From: Deltaproteobacteria bacterium
Lineage (GTDB): Bacteria; Desulfobacterota; WTBG01; CAIYCZ01; CAIRTM01
DNA: 56,870 nucleotides
Reading direction: 5' to 3'
NCBI GenBank assembly: GCA_024276465.1
Contig: JAJRXD010000014.1
Span: 1-56,870, forward strand
The position numbers and the translations under genes are program-made. Below, piece by piece: positions 37,664-46,219 of this stretch. The number at the start of each line of letters is the position of its first letter. Position 1 is the stretch's first letter. Under the pieces are notes generated by a model, which worked only from the letters and a program-made list of their open reading frames with translations, was not told where the DNA came from and ran no database searches.

Positions 37664-38980
37664 ATGGAAAATTTGCTGTATATAAAACTTCATATAATGT
37701 CGCCTGTTCATATAGGCTGTGATGATGTGTATGAGCCGACAGGGTTCAAGTTTGATGCAAACAGCAAAAAACTTATTGCTTTTGATCCTCTTGTTTTTAT
37801 TGAGAGTCTTTCTGATTCTGATCGCGACAAATTTGCTTCGATATGTATGAAGGGTACAATAGAGTCAATTATTGAACTTTACAGATTTATTTCTTCCAAA
37901 ACCATATCAGGCAGAGAGGTTGATGTTTCTGATGATATGATCAGCCATTATAAGAAGGTAAAAAATATTTCGGGTAACAGAATTCAACAGGAACTTAACA
38001 AATTTACAATTAGCAGAACAGCTTACACACCTTATATTCCAGGATCATCTTTAAAGGGCTCATTGCGGACAGCTTATTTGAGCATGCTGGCAAAGGAGAA
38101 AAAAATCAATAATTGGAAGCGCAAAGCAAAAGAGCTGGAATTTGAGTTGTTGGGGGGCAAATTTGAAACTGATCCATTCAGAATGATTAAGGTTTCCGAT
38201 TTTCTGCCTGTTGAAAATGTAAAAACAAAAATAATCTATGCTGTTAATAAAAAGAAGGGTTCTATGACAGATGCAAAAGGGCCTTTTCAAATTCTTGAAG
38301 TGATTCAGCCCGGGTCAGTTTTTGGTGGTGTTATAAATATTCAAGAGCCAGATACATCTTCAGACATTACAAATCCTATTAAAAAGGAGAAATTTTTACT
38401 GTCACTAAGGAGCTTTTATGGATCTGGTGTTAACAGCAAAATCATAAAGCAGTTTAATGGGGCAGATATTTCCCCAGTTCGTCTGGGAAGACATTCAGGA
38501 GCAGAATTTGTAACCATTGAAGGAAACAGAGATATAAAAATTAATCTGGGTAAGGGAAAATCAAAATGTCTTGATCATGCAACAACTATTTGGCTTGCAT
38601 CTGAGAGCAGAAAACCAGGGTCTAATAATGGCTTGCAGCCTTTTGGCTGGGCAGTAATGGAACTTGTGGACAAACCTGTTGCAACTATTGATCCCATGAA
38701 ATTTGTTGTGTTGAAATCAGCAATATCACCTGATACAAAACAGAATCCTGAACCTTTACCTCCTCCACCTCCGGAACCACTCATAAATAAGTTGATAAAA
38801 AAAATCAAGGTTTTGAAGCCTACGGATGCCGGAATTATCTCTACAGTTATAAGGGATGCTCTTGAACATCTTGAAACCGAAGAGGATAAGAAAAAATTTG
38901 CCCTTGCAGTAAAAGAGCATATGGGCAAGACATTCAAAAAATCCAAAGCAAAAAAGAGACTCGATCTGTTTATTGAATAA
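37664..38980 (+). CDS. csm5: Csm5 with C-terminal helical extension
   Basis: A 438-aa RAMP that caps the 3' end of the complex. HIMSPVHIGCDDVYEPTGF and YIPGSSLKGSLRTAYLS are the expected motifs. After about residue 360 there is a proline linker (PEPLPPPPPEP) and a lysine-rich helical tail of about 65 residues that is not part of the usual Csm5 core. This tail could be a docking site for an extra partner; that is inference. Confidence 0.93.
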   Translation: MENLLYIKLHIMSPVHIGCDDVYEPTGFKFDANSKKLIAFDPLVFIESLSDSDRDKFASICMKGTIESIIELYRFISSKTISGREVDVSDDMISHYKKVKNISGNRIQQELNKFTISRTAYTPYIPGSSLKGSLRTAYLSMLAKEKKINNWKRKAKELEFELLGGKFETDPFRMIKVSDFLPVENVKTKIIYAVNKKKGSMTDAKGPFQILEVIQPGSVFGGVINIQEPDTSSDITNPIKKEKFLLSLRSFYGSGVNSKIIKQFNGADISPVRLGRHSGAEFVTIEGNRDIKINLGKGKSKCLDHATTIWLASESRKPGSNNGLQPFGWAVMELVDKPVATIDPMKFVVLKSAISPDTKQNPEPLPPPPPEPLINKLIKKIKVLKPTDAGIISTVIRDALEHLETEEDKKKFALAVKEHMGKTFKKSKAKKRLDLFIE

Positions 38981-39006
38981 AATAATAATCGTAAAAGATA
39001 TTTTAC

Positions 39007-39483
39007 ATGAAAAAAGACCACTGGCAGAAAGAAATAACCGTAACCTACCCTCGCGAACAGAGGGATTTATATAAACATGATGATCCCTGTTGCATTTACG
39101 AACAATGGCCGGGTCGTGTTGGAATTCATAAAGCAGGCAGAAACTTTCCAGCCATGGTTGCAAAAAAGCATTTTATGGATAAAGGCTATTCTGTATTAAA
39201 ACAGTATTTTTTAATGCGCTGCCCCCGACAACGTGAGTATAATGAGGGCTTCGCAATGCTGTGTAAAATATTTGGAGAACCTGCGGTAAGACAGCTTATA
39301 AAAAACGCCCTGCCACTTAAAGGTGGTGATCCTGATCTGTTTGTTTACAAGCCTGATTTAACAGAAAAGTTTTTTGTGGAAGTGAAAGAAAATGATGAGC
39401 TGACTTCCAACCAGCTGCAACTTTTCCCTCTAATTGTCAAACATCTTTGTCCAGTTTATGTTGTGAGGGTAAAGCCGCAATAG
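39007..39483 (+). CDS. VRR-NUC-like PD-(D/E)xK nuclease in the csm operon
   Basis: A 158-aa protein. The C-terminal half has a VRR-NUC/restriction-like active site: GGDPDLFVYKP (Asp) and FFVEVKENDELTSNQLQLFP (E-x-K, followed by Q). An N-terminal part with charged and aromatic residues precedes it, and no CARF or SAVED sensor is present. It follows csm5 by 26 bp on the same strand, so it is likely made with the effector. Possible roles are degradation of foreign DNA or help in spacer capture. It is not a standard core cas gene. Confidence 0.7.
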   Translation: MKKDHWQKEITVTYPREQRDLYKHDDPCCIYEQWPGRVGIHKAGRNFPAMVAKKHFMDKGYSVLKQYFLMRCPRQREYNEGFAMLCKIFGEPAVRQLIKNALPLKGGDPDLFVYKPDLTEKFFVEVKENDELTSNQLQLFPLIVKHLCPVYVVRVKPQ

Positions 39484-39563
39484 ATTGAAAGTCCATGGGG
39501 AATGAGCTTTTGCAGTAAAAAGAGGCTTGAGTCTTTTCTTTAAATTTTAATAGATTTATTTAT

Positions 39564-39631
39564 GCAGGAGCGGCTTTAGCCGCGATTGAAATCGGTTCAT
39601 ATTAAACAATCGCGCATAAATGCGCTCCTAC
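39564..39631. repeat. Inverted pair of REP palindromes (3 and 4)
   Basis: REP 3 (GCAGGAGCGGCTTTAGCCGC, 39564-39585) on the plus strand faces REP 4 (39610-39631) on the minus strand. Convergent pairs of this kind are the BIME form moved by RAYT proteins. It lies between the nuclease gene and a broken nucleotidyltransferase. Confidence 0.8.
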
Positions 39632-39681
39632 AGTAATATGCCAAACTGTTTACTTAACCGCTAACAGCAGGACTTTCCTTT

Positions 39682-40078
39682 GTGGATTTTAAACTTGTCA
39701 TAGGAAAACTTTTATCATCCTTTAAAGATAATAACGTAAGCTATACCCTTATTGGCGGGTTTGCGCTTGGTGTCTGGAAAGTTCCAAGAGCTACGGTTGA
39801 TGTTGATTTTCTCATATCCAGACAGGATCTGGAGAAAAAAGATATTAAGTGAAACCCTGACCATTAAAGTACTAAGGGTGGAAGATCTTATTGGACTAAA
39901 GGTTCAGGCAATGGCAAATGATGAGTCGAGGAAAACTGTTGACTATTCGGATATTGAAGCAGTTATGAAACTGCATGGAAAAGAACTTAACTGGTCGGAC
40001 ATTGAAGAATATTTCAGCATGTTTGGTTTTCACAATATGTTCAGCAAACTGAAGGGAAATCACAGTGGGGATGAATGA
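39682..40078 (+). pseudogene. Degraded nucleotidyltransferase (AbiEii-like)
   Basis: The frame from GTG 39682 encodes YTLIGGFALGVWKVPRATVDVDFLI, the start of an AbiEii/MNT-like nucleotidyltransferase with its G-G and D-x-D motifs, and stops at 39852. The continuing homology (LRVEDLIGLKVQAMANDESR, then ADDIEAVMKLHG-like sequence to 40078) lies in another frame. About 50 residues expected between these parts are missing. Both a deletion and a frameshift are implied, so the gene is dead. Confidence 0.75.
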
Positions 40079-40288
40079 AAATCAGAAAGATGATCTGCTG
40101 CAGTCTGCGCAGTCAGAATCACTTAAAATGACATGCGCTATCTTTCAGGGCACAGGCATAACCCTTTGCTGGTAAACGGCAAAGTAGATATGGACAGGTG
40201 GATCGCTTTCCTGACTGAGTACAATGAATTTATAAACCACAGTCCAAAACCCTTCAGGCAAATAATTGACAGTGTAATGAAGCTGTAA
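40071..40288 (+). pseudogene. Small partner of the nucleotidyltransferase, frameshifted
   Basis: ATG 40071 overlaps the nucleotidyltransferase end. A one-base loss near 40125 (SESLK then DMRYLSGHRHNPLL) shifts the frame; the rest reads NGKVDMDRWIAFLTEYNEFI and ends MKL at 40288. The phrase resembles small proteins paired with such nucleotidyltransferases. Function unknown. It is decayed together with its partner. Confidence 0.6.
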
Positions 40289-40411
40289 AGCTTAAAAAAA
40301 TTTAACTATACCCATGGCTTTGAGTAAAATTACTCATGGTATTGAGTAATTTGAGTATGAATGTGCCTCTGAGAAAAACAGTAAGCCTTTAAACTTAAAG
40401 GATTTCGCATA

Positions 40412-41656
40412 ATGAAAGCCATTATTATCACAGTAGGAACAGGAAGCAGGCCTGATATTGATATTACAAAACCTCTTGTAAAAACTATAAAGAACAGTCA
40501 TCCAGATTTCACTGCTTTTATTGTTTCAGAAGGCAGCCGTCAATATGCATGTAAGATTGCTAATGAACTTTCTTTTGACAATTCAAAACATGAGATATTT
40601 GAATTGTCAACTGCTGAAGATTTACAACAGATCTTCAAGGAAATTAACAATGCCTTCCGTGCTTTGTATAAAAGGGGCTTTAAATCTGATGAAATTGAAG
40701 CCGATTATACAAGCGGGACAAAGGCGATGACTGGCGGGCTTGTTCTATCGGCTATTTTTAATTCCTGCGCTTCCTTGAAATATATTACAGGTGATAGAAA
40801 AAATGGTATTGTTCAGGACGGTACAGAGCGGTTTCTTGCTGTTCCTCCTGAAGGCATATTTTCCCGCAGGGAATTGCAGTTCGGACTCAGACTTATGGAT
40901 GAAATGCGTTTTGTATCTGCACTTGAAATTTTTAAAAATATCAACAACTCACTTCTTGACAATTACGATAAGGATCTTATTTACAATGTAATGCCCCTTG
41001 CCCAGGCGTTTATAAGCTGGGACAGGTTTGACCATTTCAGGTTTTTCAGCGAATATGATAAAATTAAATTTGACTATAATGAAATCGAGAAATTCAGGAT
41101 TAATAAATCAGCACAGGAAAATATACTGAAAATTGGGAAGACAATAAAAAGTGGTTGTATCACTCAGGATGTTATTATTGATATTTACAACAATGCTGCC
41201 AGAAGGTTTATTGAGGGAAAATTTGATGATACGCTTGCTCGATTATATCGTGTGGCAGAGATGTTGGCTCAGTTAGTATTGAAGAAAGAGTTTCAGATTG
41301 AAACAGGAGACGTAAAAATTGATAAAATTCCCAAGGATAAAAGAGGGAATATTGAGTCATACAGTGATGATCGTAGTGGTAAAATAAAAATAGGTCTAAA
41401 AAGGTCCTTTGTTTTACTGAATTAACTTGGTTCTAAAACTGGCAAAGCCTTTGAAGGAAATGACAGGCTTCAGGGCATTTTGAATGAAAGAAACAATTCG
41501 ATTCTTGCCCACGGAACAAAACCTATAGAAAAGAAACTATGCGAATCTCTTTTTAAAGAAATTGACAGTTTGCTTTGCTTGTTAATACCTGATTTTAAAT
41601 TAAAATCTGATGAACTACAATTCCCCTGGATAAAAAAAAATCACAATCGTGTCTGA
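40412..41656 (+). pseudogene. CARF-HEPN (Csm6/Csx1-like) ribonuclease interrupted by TAA
   Basis: The N-terminal CARF domain (TVGTGSRPDID, then EADYTSGTKAMTGGLVLSAI) should bind cyclic oligoadenylate. TAA at 41423-41425 ends the product at 337 aa. The frame stays open for 76 more codons to TGA 41654-41656, and this tail contains ERNNSILAHG, the R-x6-H catalytic motif of the HEPN domain. The full frame overlaps the GTG start of the next cas6 by 8 bp, which supports it as the ancestral length. A GAA glutamate codon before LG was probably lost. The short product would keep the sensor but not the RNase, and could only soak up signal or degrade it in the CARF ring. Confidence 0.82.
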
Positions 41657-42575
41657 CTTCACCCTTTCACGTTTCAAATTCACCATACAGCTTCAAAAAA
41701 GCGGTCGCCTTCCGCCATACAAGGGCTCGACTATTCGCGGTGCTGTTGGCCATGCTCTCAGGGATATTTCCTGCAAAAAACCATCCTGCAACTGCCGGGG
41801 CTGTGAATATGTGAAGGCATGTTTGTTTGTAAAGCTTTTCAAACCAGACCAGGAAACCGGCAAAAGCATTCCAGCCTCCTATGTGATTGACCCTCCGGCA
41901 CTCAAAGAGACTGATTTTTCATCTGGCTATGAGATATCCTTTTTCCTGACACTTTTTGGATGGGCAGATCAATATTTCAAGACATGGATTGAGGCTGTGA
42001 AACTCTGTGGTGAAAAGTATGGTCTTGGTACAGCAAGAATTCCTTTTACTCTCAGACTTGTTCAGTGTATCCCGTTTAATACAGAACCGGTTGTAATGTA
42101 CACTGAAGGCAGCTTCGCAGACATTAATGTCAGGAAAATAACTTTTTCACAGATGAAAGAAAAAAACACTCTGCCTTCATCTGCCCTGCAGAAGGTTTCA
42201 ATATGTCTGCTGACCCCTTTAAAGCTCAAGCAGCAGGGTGCTGTAAGCAGCAAAGTAACAGCCGGGCTTTTCATCAATGCAATTTTGCGCAGGCTCAGGG
42301 CTCTGTCGCAGTTTTATCAGACCGGTAGTTTCCCGGACAATGATTACCGCAGTATTGCTGAACAGGTTACTGCGACAGATCATGCCCTTAAATGGGTTAC
42401 ACTTGAGAGGCAATCTGTCAGTCAGCCTTCACACATAAACCTTGGCGGTTTAACAGGGCGTTTTATCCTGAACAACCTGCCTTCCCGTCTTTATCCCCTT
42501 CTCAGGCTTGGTGAATTTGTCCATATTGGCAAAAACACTGTCTATGGCTGCGGAAAGTATAAAACAGTTATATAA
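41649..42575 (+). CDS. cas6: Cas6-family pre-crRNA endoribonuclease (copy 2)
   Basis: A 308-aa Cas6-like RAMP, paralogous to the protein at 31.2 kb. LPPYKGSTIRGAVGHALRD is followed by a cysteine-rich segment CKKPSCNCRGCEYVKACLF, and the C terminus has RLGEFVHIGKNTVYGCGKY. It starts at GTG 41649 inside the end of the CARF-HEPN frame, indicating translational coupling. Only one repeat type is visible in the array, so it is not obvious why two Cas6 proteins are kept. One may be specialised for a second array elsewhere. Confidence 0.85.
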   Translation: MSDFTLSRFKFTIQLQKSGRLPPYKGSTIRGAVGHALRDISCKKPSCNCRGCEYVKACLFVKLFKPDQETGKSIPASYVIDPPALKETDFSSGYEISFFLTLFGWADQYFKTWIEAVKLCGEKYGLGTARIPFTLRLVQCIPFNTEPVVMYTEGSFADINVRKITFSQMKEKNTLPSSALQKVSICLLTPLKLKQQGAVSSKVTAGLFINAILRRLRALSQFYQTGSFPDNDYRSIAEQVTATDHALKWVTLERQSVSQPSHINLGGLTGRFILNNLPSRLYPLLRLGEFVHIGKNTVYGCGKYKTVI

Positions 42576-42682
42576 ATTGCACATTACCTGTTTTGGGACA
42601 TGAAATATAGGATCTGTGCAATCGCAAATTACAAAATCATATAATGTCAAATGAAGCTCAAAAAAGGAAATGTCAAAAAACT

Positions 42683-42762
42683 GTCATTGCGAACGAAGTG
42701 AAGCAATCTTTTTTCATTGCATGAGATTGCCGTCCCGCCATAGCAGGACTCCTCGCAATGAC
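42683..42762. repeat. Inverted-repeat element of the GTCATTGCGA type
   Basis: GTCATTGCGAACGAAG at the left and CCTCGCAATGAC at the right form an imperfect hairpin with GCAATC/GATTGC inside. A related element lies at 29837-29932. It is non-coding and probably a small dispersed repeat. Confidence 0.7.
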
Positions 42763-42866
42763 GACTTTGTGATTTGAATTTTTTTATTTGACATTTCTTT
42801 TCCCCTTGTACTAACGCAGACTAAAGTCTTCGGCTACCAACTACTTTGTCCCTTTGCACAAATCCT

Positions 42867-42889
42867 TTCGCGCATGAATGCGCTCCTAC
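42867..42889 (-). repeat. REP palindrome 5
   Basis: TTCGCGCATGAATGCGCTCC followed by TAC is the reverse complement form of the REP class. It lies in the 418-bp gap between the second cas6 and the TPR gene that begins the adaptation operon. Confidence 0.75.
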
Positions 42890-42993
42890 CTCTCTTTTTC
42901 ATTTTGCTTTTATCCCTTTTTTACCTCTTCTGTAAGAAAACAGCAGTCTCCCTGTATATAAATATAGAATGCAATCAAAAAAGGGAGATTAAT

Positions 42994-44367
42994 ATGACAT
43001 ACCCGGCGACAACAGAAATACCGGAACAGACCCCGGAAAAAGCTGTTCAGAGCATTAACAGCCTGATTGCTCAGGTGCATGAATTGAAGAGCAAAAATGC
43101 CTGGACACATATTGTAGCAGCGTTTCATCCTCTTGCTGAAAAACATCCACAGGCTGCTGCAGAGTCAGATGCACACAGGATGCTTGCTGAAATTGCATTT
43201 GCCCTGTCACAGCTTAACCGTTTCCAGGAGGCGATAGAAATACTGAAAAACTGTATCAGCGCCAGCCCAGGGTACTACCGCTATCTTTCAGCGCTTGCAT
43301 TTAATTACTATAATGCCCTTATGTTTGATAAGGGACGACAGATTAGTCTTGGTGAAAACCGGAAACATTATTTTGAGCAGGCAGAGGCAGCCTTTGCAGA
43401 ATCTCAAAAAGCCTTTCCTGATGGTGTTGTTGATTATTACCGGCAGGGAATGCTTTATCATCATATTGCCAGCACCAGAGACAGAAAGGCTGTTCCATAT
43501 TTTCTGAAAGCAATAGAAAACTGGGAAGCCATGGGCAGTGAAGCAAAGCAGGCACGACACAAAGATCATAAAAACTATGTAAAGGCACTTTATCATCTGT
43601 CAAAATCCTATATCAGGCTTGGTGATGGCGAGAAAGCTTTTGATGCCATTGAAGTCTGTATTCGTGAAGATGAAGAAACAAACCATGAGGAGCAGGTTCA
43701 TAAATTTTACCTTGCAGGCAGAGCTCATATGGAGATGGATAATTATGATGATGCTGTAAAGTTTCTCAGGGTAGCAGCCAACAAGCGCACCCGAAGGCCT
43801 AAAGACTACATTTATGAGACTCTTGCCCGATGTCTGATGTATCTGAATAAATACGGAGCAGCTGTGGAATGGATTGAGAAAATACCAGCGAAATACAGAA
43901 AACCATACGTGACAAGACTTTACGGAATGATTCTGGCCAGGTCAGGGGATGTGAAAAAAGCCGAAGAGCAGTTTGGCGAGGCATTAAGGCGGGACCGGAT
44001 GGGAAAACATAAAACACTTCTGGCATGGGGGCTTTTGTATTTTGAAAAAAATGATTTCCAGAAAGCTCTCGATTATTTTAACCGGGCAAATAGTGCAAGA
44101 AGGAAAAACTTTACCAGTGAGTATACAGATGCACTTTTTTATTCCGGCAGGTGCCACATGGAAACTGGAAACAGAGAAAAAGCAGTTGAAGCTTTCAGGA
44201 AAGTACTTTCCCTTGATGACAGGCATCACAGGGCTGCAAAAGCACTGCGAGTTCTTCTGGGACATGAAGAAGATATGCATAAAGATGAATATCCAATACC
44301 CAGTCATGAAGAAAAAAAGATGCAACGCGAAATAATTGAGCACAGAGGGGCAAAGCAGAGGAGTTAA
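42994..44367 (+). CDS. TPR-repeat protein of the adaptation operon
   Basis: A 457-aa protein made almost entirely of tetratricopeptide-like helices, for example RMLAEIAFALSQLNRFQEAI, HKFYLAGRAHMEMDNYDDAV and AKYRKPYVTRLYGMILARSG. The start at 42994 is chosen because AAGGGAGA precedes it and the upstream frame is repeat-derived. No enzymatic motif is seen. It lies before a TPR-fused primase-polymerase, cas1 and cas2, and so may scaffold the spacer-acquisition proteins. The neighbouring gene also starts with TPR-like helices, suggesting that they arose together. Confidence 0.8.
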   Translation: MTYPATTEIPEQTPEKAVQSINSLIAQVHELKSKNAWTHIVAAFHPLAEKHPQAAAESDAHRMLAEIAFALSQLNRFQEAIEILKNCISASPGYYRYLSALAFNYYNALMFDKGRQISLGENRKHYFEQAEAAFAESQKAFPDGVVDYYRQGMLYHHIASTRDRKAVPYFLKAIENWEAMGSEAKQARHKDHKNYVKALYHLSKSYIRLGDGEKAFDAIEVCIREDEETNHEEQVHKFYLAGRAHMEMDNYDDAVKFLRVAANKRTRRPKDYIYETLARCLMYLNKYGAAVEWIEKIPAKYRKPYVTRLYGMILARSGDVKKAEEQFGEALRRDRMGKHKTLLAWGLLYFEKNDFQKALDYFNRANSARRKNFTSEYTDALFYSGRCHMETGNREKAVEAFRKVLSLDDRHHRAAKALRVLLGHEEDMHKDEYPIPSHEEKKMQREIIEHRGAKQRS

Positions 44368-44506
44368 CCTGTAAAGGTTTCATAAAAATAAAAGGCTCAG
44401 GCCTTAACTCCAGGATTAAAATCATGGAATTGTGAGGCCACAAAGGTATGAGGCAAAATTCAGAATACTGAATAAAAACCCTGAACCCGTAACCCGTGTA
44501 ACTGCT

Positions 44507-46219
44507 ATGATTAAAGAGACTCAAATTGTAAAAAACTGTTCGAGCAGCAGTCATGACAGTGGTAACCTTGAACTGCTTATGCGCCTTATCGAAAAATGTG
44601 TAAGCGAAGGGCGGGAGAATGAGGCAAAACGTATATTTGATTCAGCAGGAAACATATCATTTGTTTCGGGTAATGAGGCACTCGGATGGGGCATGATTGC
44701 GGAGATGCTTGGAAAAACATCCACAGCATGCAGGGTATATAAAAATGCGATTGAAGATTCTGGAACTGCCCCTGAGGCATTTATGAGACTGGGGCAAATA
44801 TGCCTGGAAAGAGGTGACACAGAAAAGGCAGAATCTTTTTTTAAAGAAGCCGGGCGCAGGGGCCTTCCCCCTGTTATGCAGCATGAGATTATGCTTGACA
44901 AACAGTCGGCAGTATCTGCTGAGCCTGATTTTGTTCCTTTGCCGCTGCGTGATATCCGCATACAGCAGGCAGCAGATCGGTTTTTACAGCTTTTCCGTGG
45001 CAGGCAGGGACTGTATGCCAGGCAGTGGTATGACAGTTCTAAAAATATTAGCGGTTATGCACCAATACATTCACTGTTTACGCATGATGTTGCAGTAAAG
45101 CATCTTTCCGGTGCATTTACTGTCGGAGTTTATCCTCTAACTGAGGAGAGTACGGTTTTCTTTTCCGCGCTTGACATAGATGTCAGGAAAAGCTGTCTTG
45201 TGCTAATGAAGGAAGATGCTTTGTTCAGGAAAAAAGTAGACAGCAAGATTAAAGAACTTATCAAAAGAATATATGAGTGGTCATTGTCAAAAGAATTGAC
45301 AGTTGTTTTTGAAGACAGTGGCTGCAAGGGTGTGCATGCATGGTATTTTTTTAAAAAGGCTGTGCCGGCAGCATTTGCCATGGACATTCTCAATACATGT
45401 GTTGAATCACTTGCAGAAATACCTGAAGAAATCAATATGGAAGTTTTCCCCCGTCAGGCAGTATCAGGAGGAAAAGGATATGGCAATCTGATAAAGCTTC
45501 CTTTAGGGATACACCGCAGGTCAGGCAGAAAAAGTGTTTTTCTTGACCAGTACGGGAATCCTGCTGATGATCAGATCAAACATCTTCTCAACATAAGGAA
45601 GAATTCCACAGAGGTTTTGGACAGTTGATATGAAACATGGCTGAGTGACAGACAGAAAAAGAAAGTTTCAAATATTTTTGTGAAACAAAATACCAGCTCT
45701 GTGTCTTCAGGAAAAAACCTGGCTGATTCAGGGGGAAAGCTTGGCGAGAAATGTGCCATGTTAGCTTACCTGATAAATAAAGTCTCAGAACACCATCACC
45801 TGAGCTTTGCTGAAAGAAAGGTACTGTTAGGGGTTTTCGGCCATGTTGAAAACGGGAAAAAAGTGCTTCATGATGTTATCTCCAGATGTTCAGACTACAG
45901 TTCCCAGATTACTGATCATTACATCTCAAGGCTGAAAGGTACTCCTCTTGGATGCCGAAAAATACGCAGAATGCTTTTTTACCTTGAGGGAAGTATCCCC
46001 TGTGACTGCAGTTTCACTTCAGGCAAGTGGGAATATCCCACACCTTTGCTTCACCTGAACAGTCAGAAAACAGATTTGGCTGATACAGCTACTGGCAGGG
46101 ATGATCTAAGGAATGATGTTTGTATGCTGAAAAATGAAATTACAGAGCTTAAAAAAACAGTAGAGGATATAAAAAATGGAAACCGTGTACATTGTAGAAC
46201 AGGGCACACAGCTTCATAA
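44507..46219 (+). pseudogene. TPR-fused CRISPR-associated primase-polymerase (CAPP), interrupted by TGA
   Basis: N-terminal TPR-like helices are followed by an archaeo-eukaryotic primase domain. It has the metal-binding LDIDV (about D223 and D225), the nucleotide-binding SGCKGVHAW and IKLPLGIHRRSG. TGA at 45626-45628 stops the frame, which then remains open to 46219. The second part contains a PriL-like cysteine set: SRCSDY, LGCRKIRRML and IPCDCSF. CAPPs accompany Cas1-Cas2 in type III loci and may process or copy prespacers. The part before the stop still holds the catalytic core. GTG 44432 is an alternative start. Read-through, loss of function or base error are all possible. Confidence 0.82.

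Noticed and set aside
45626-45628. Internal TGA of the CAPP gene as a selenocysteine codon
   Set aside because: SelB is encoded in the window, but the residue context has no redox motif, no SECIS hairpin is obvious just downstream, and other genes here carry TAA and TAG stops of the same kind.
1777-46219. Alternative genetic code or a single suppressor tRNA explaining the internal stops
   Set aside because: TAA, TAG and TGA all occur internally, at sites expecting different amino acids, while all intact genes end normally with the same codons.
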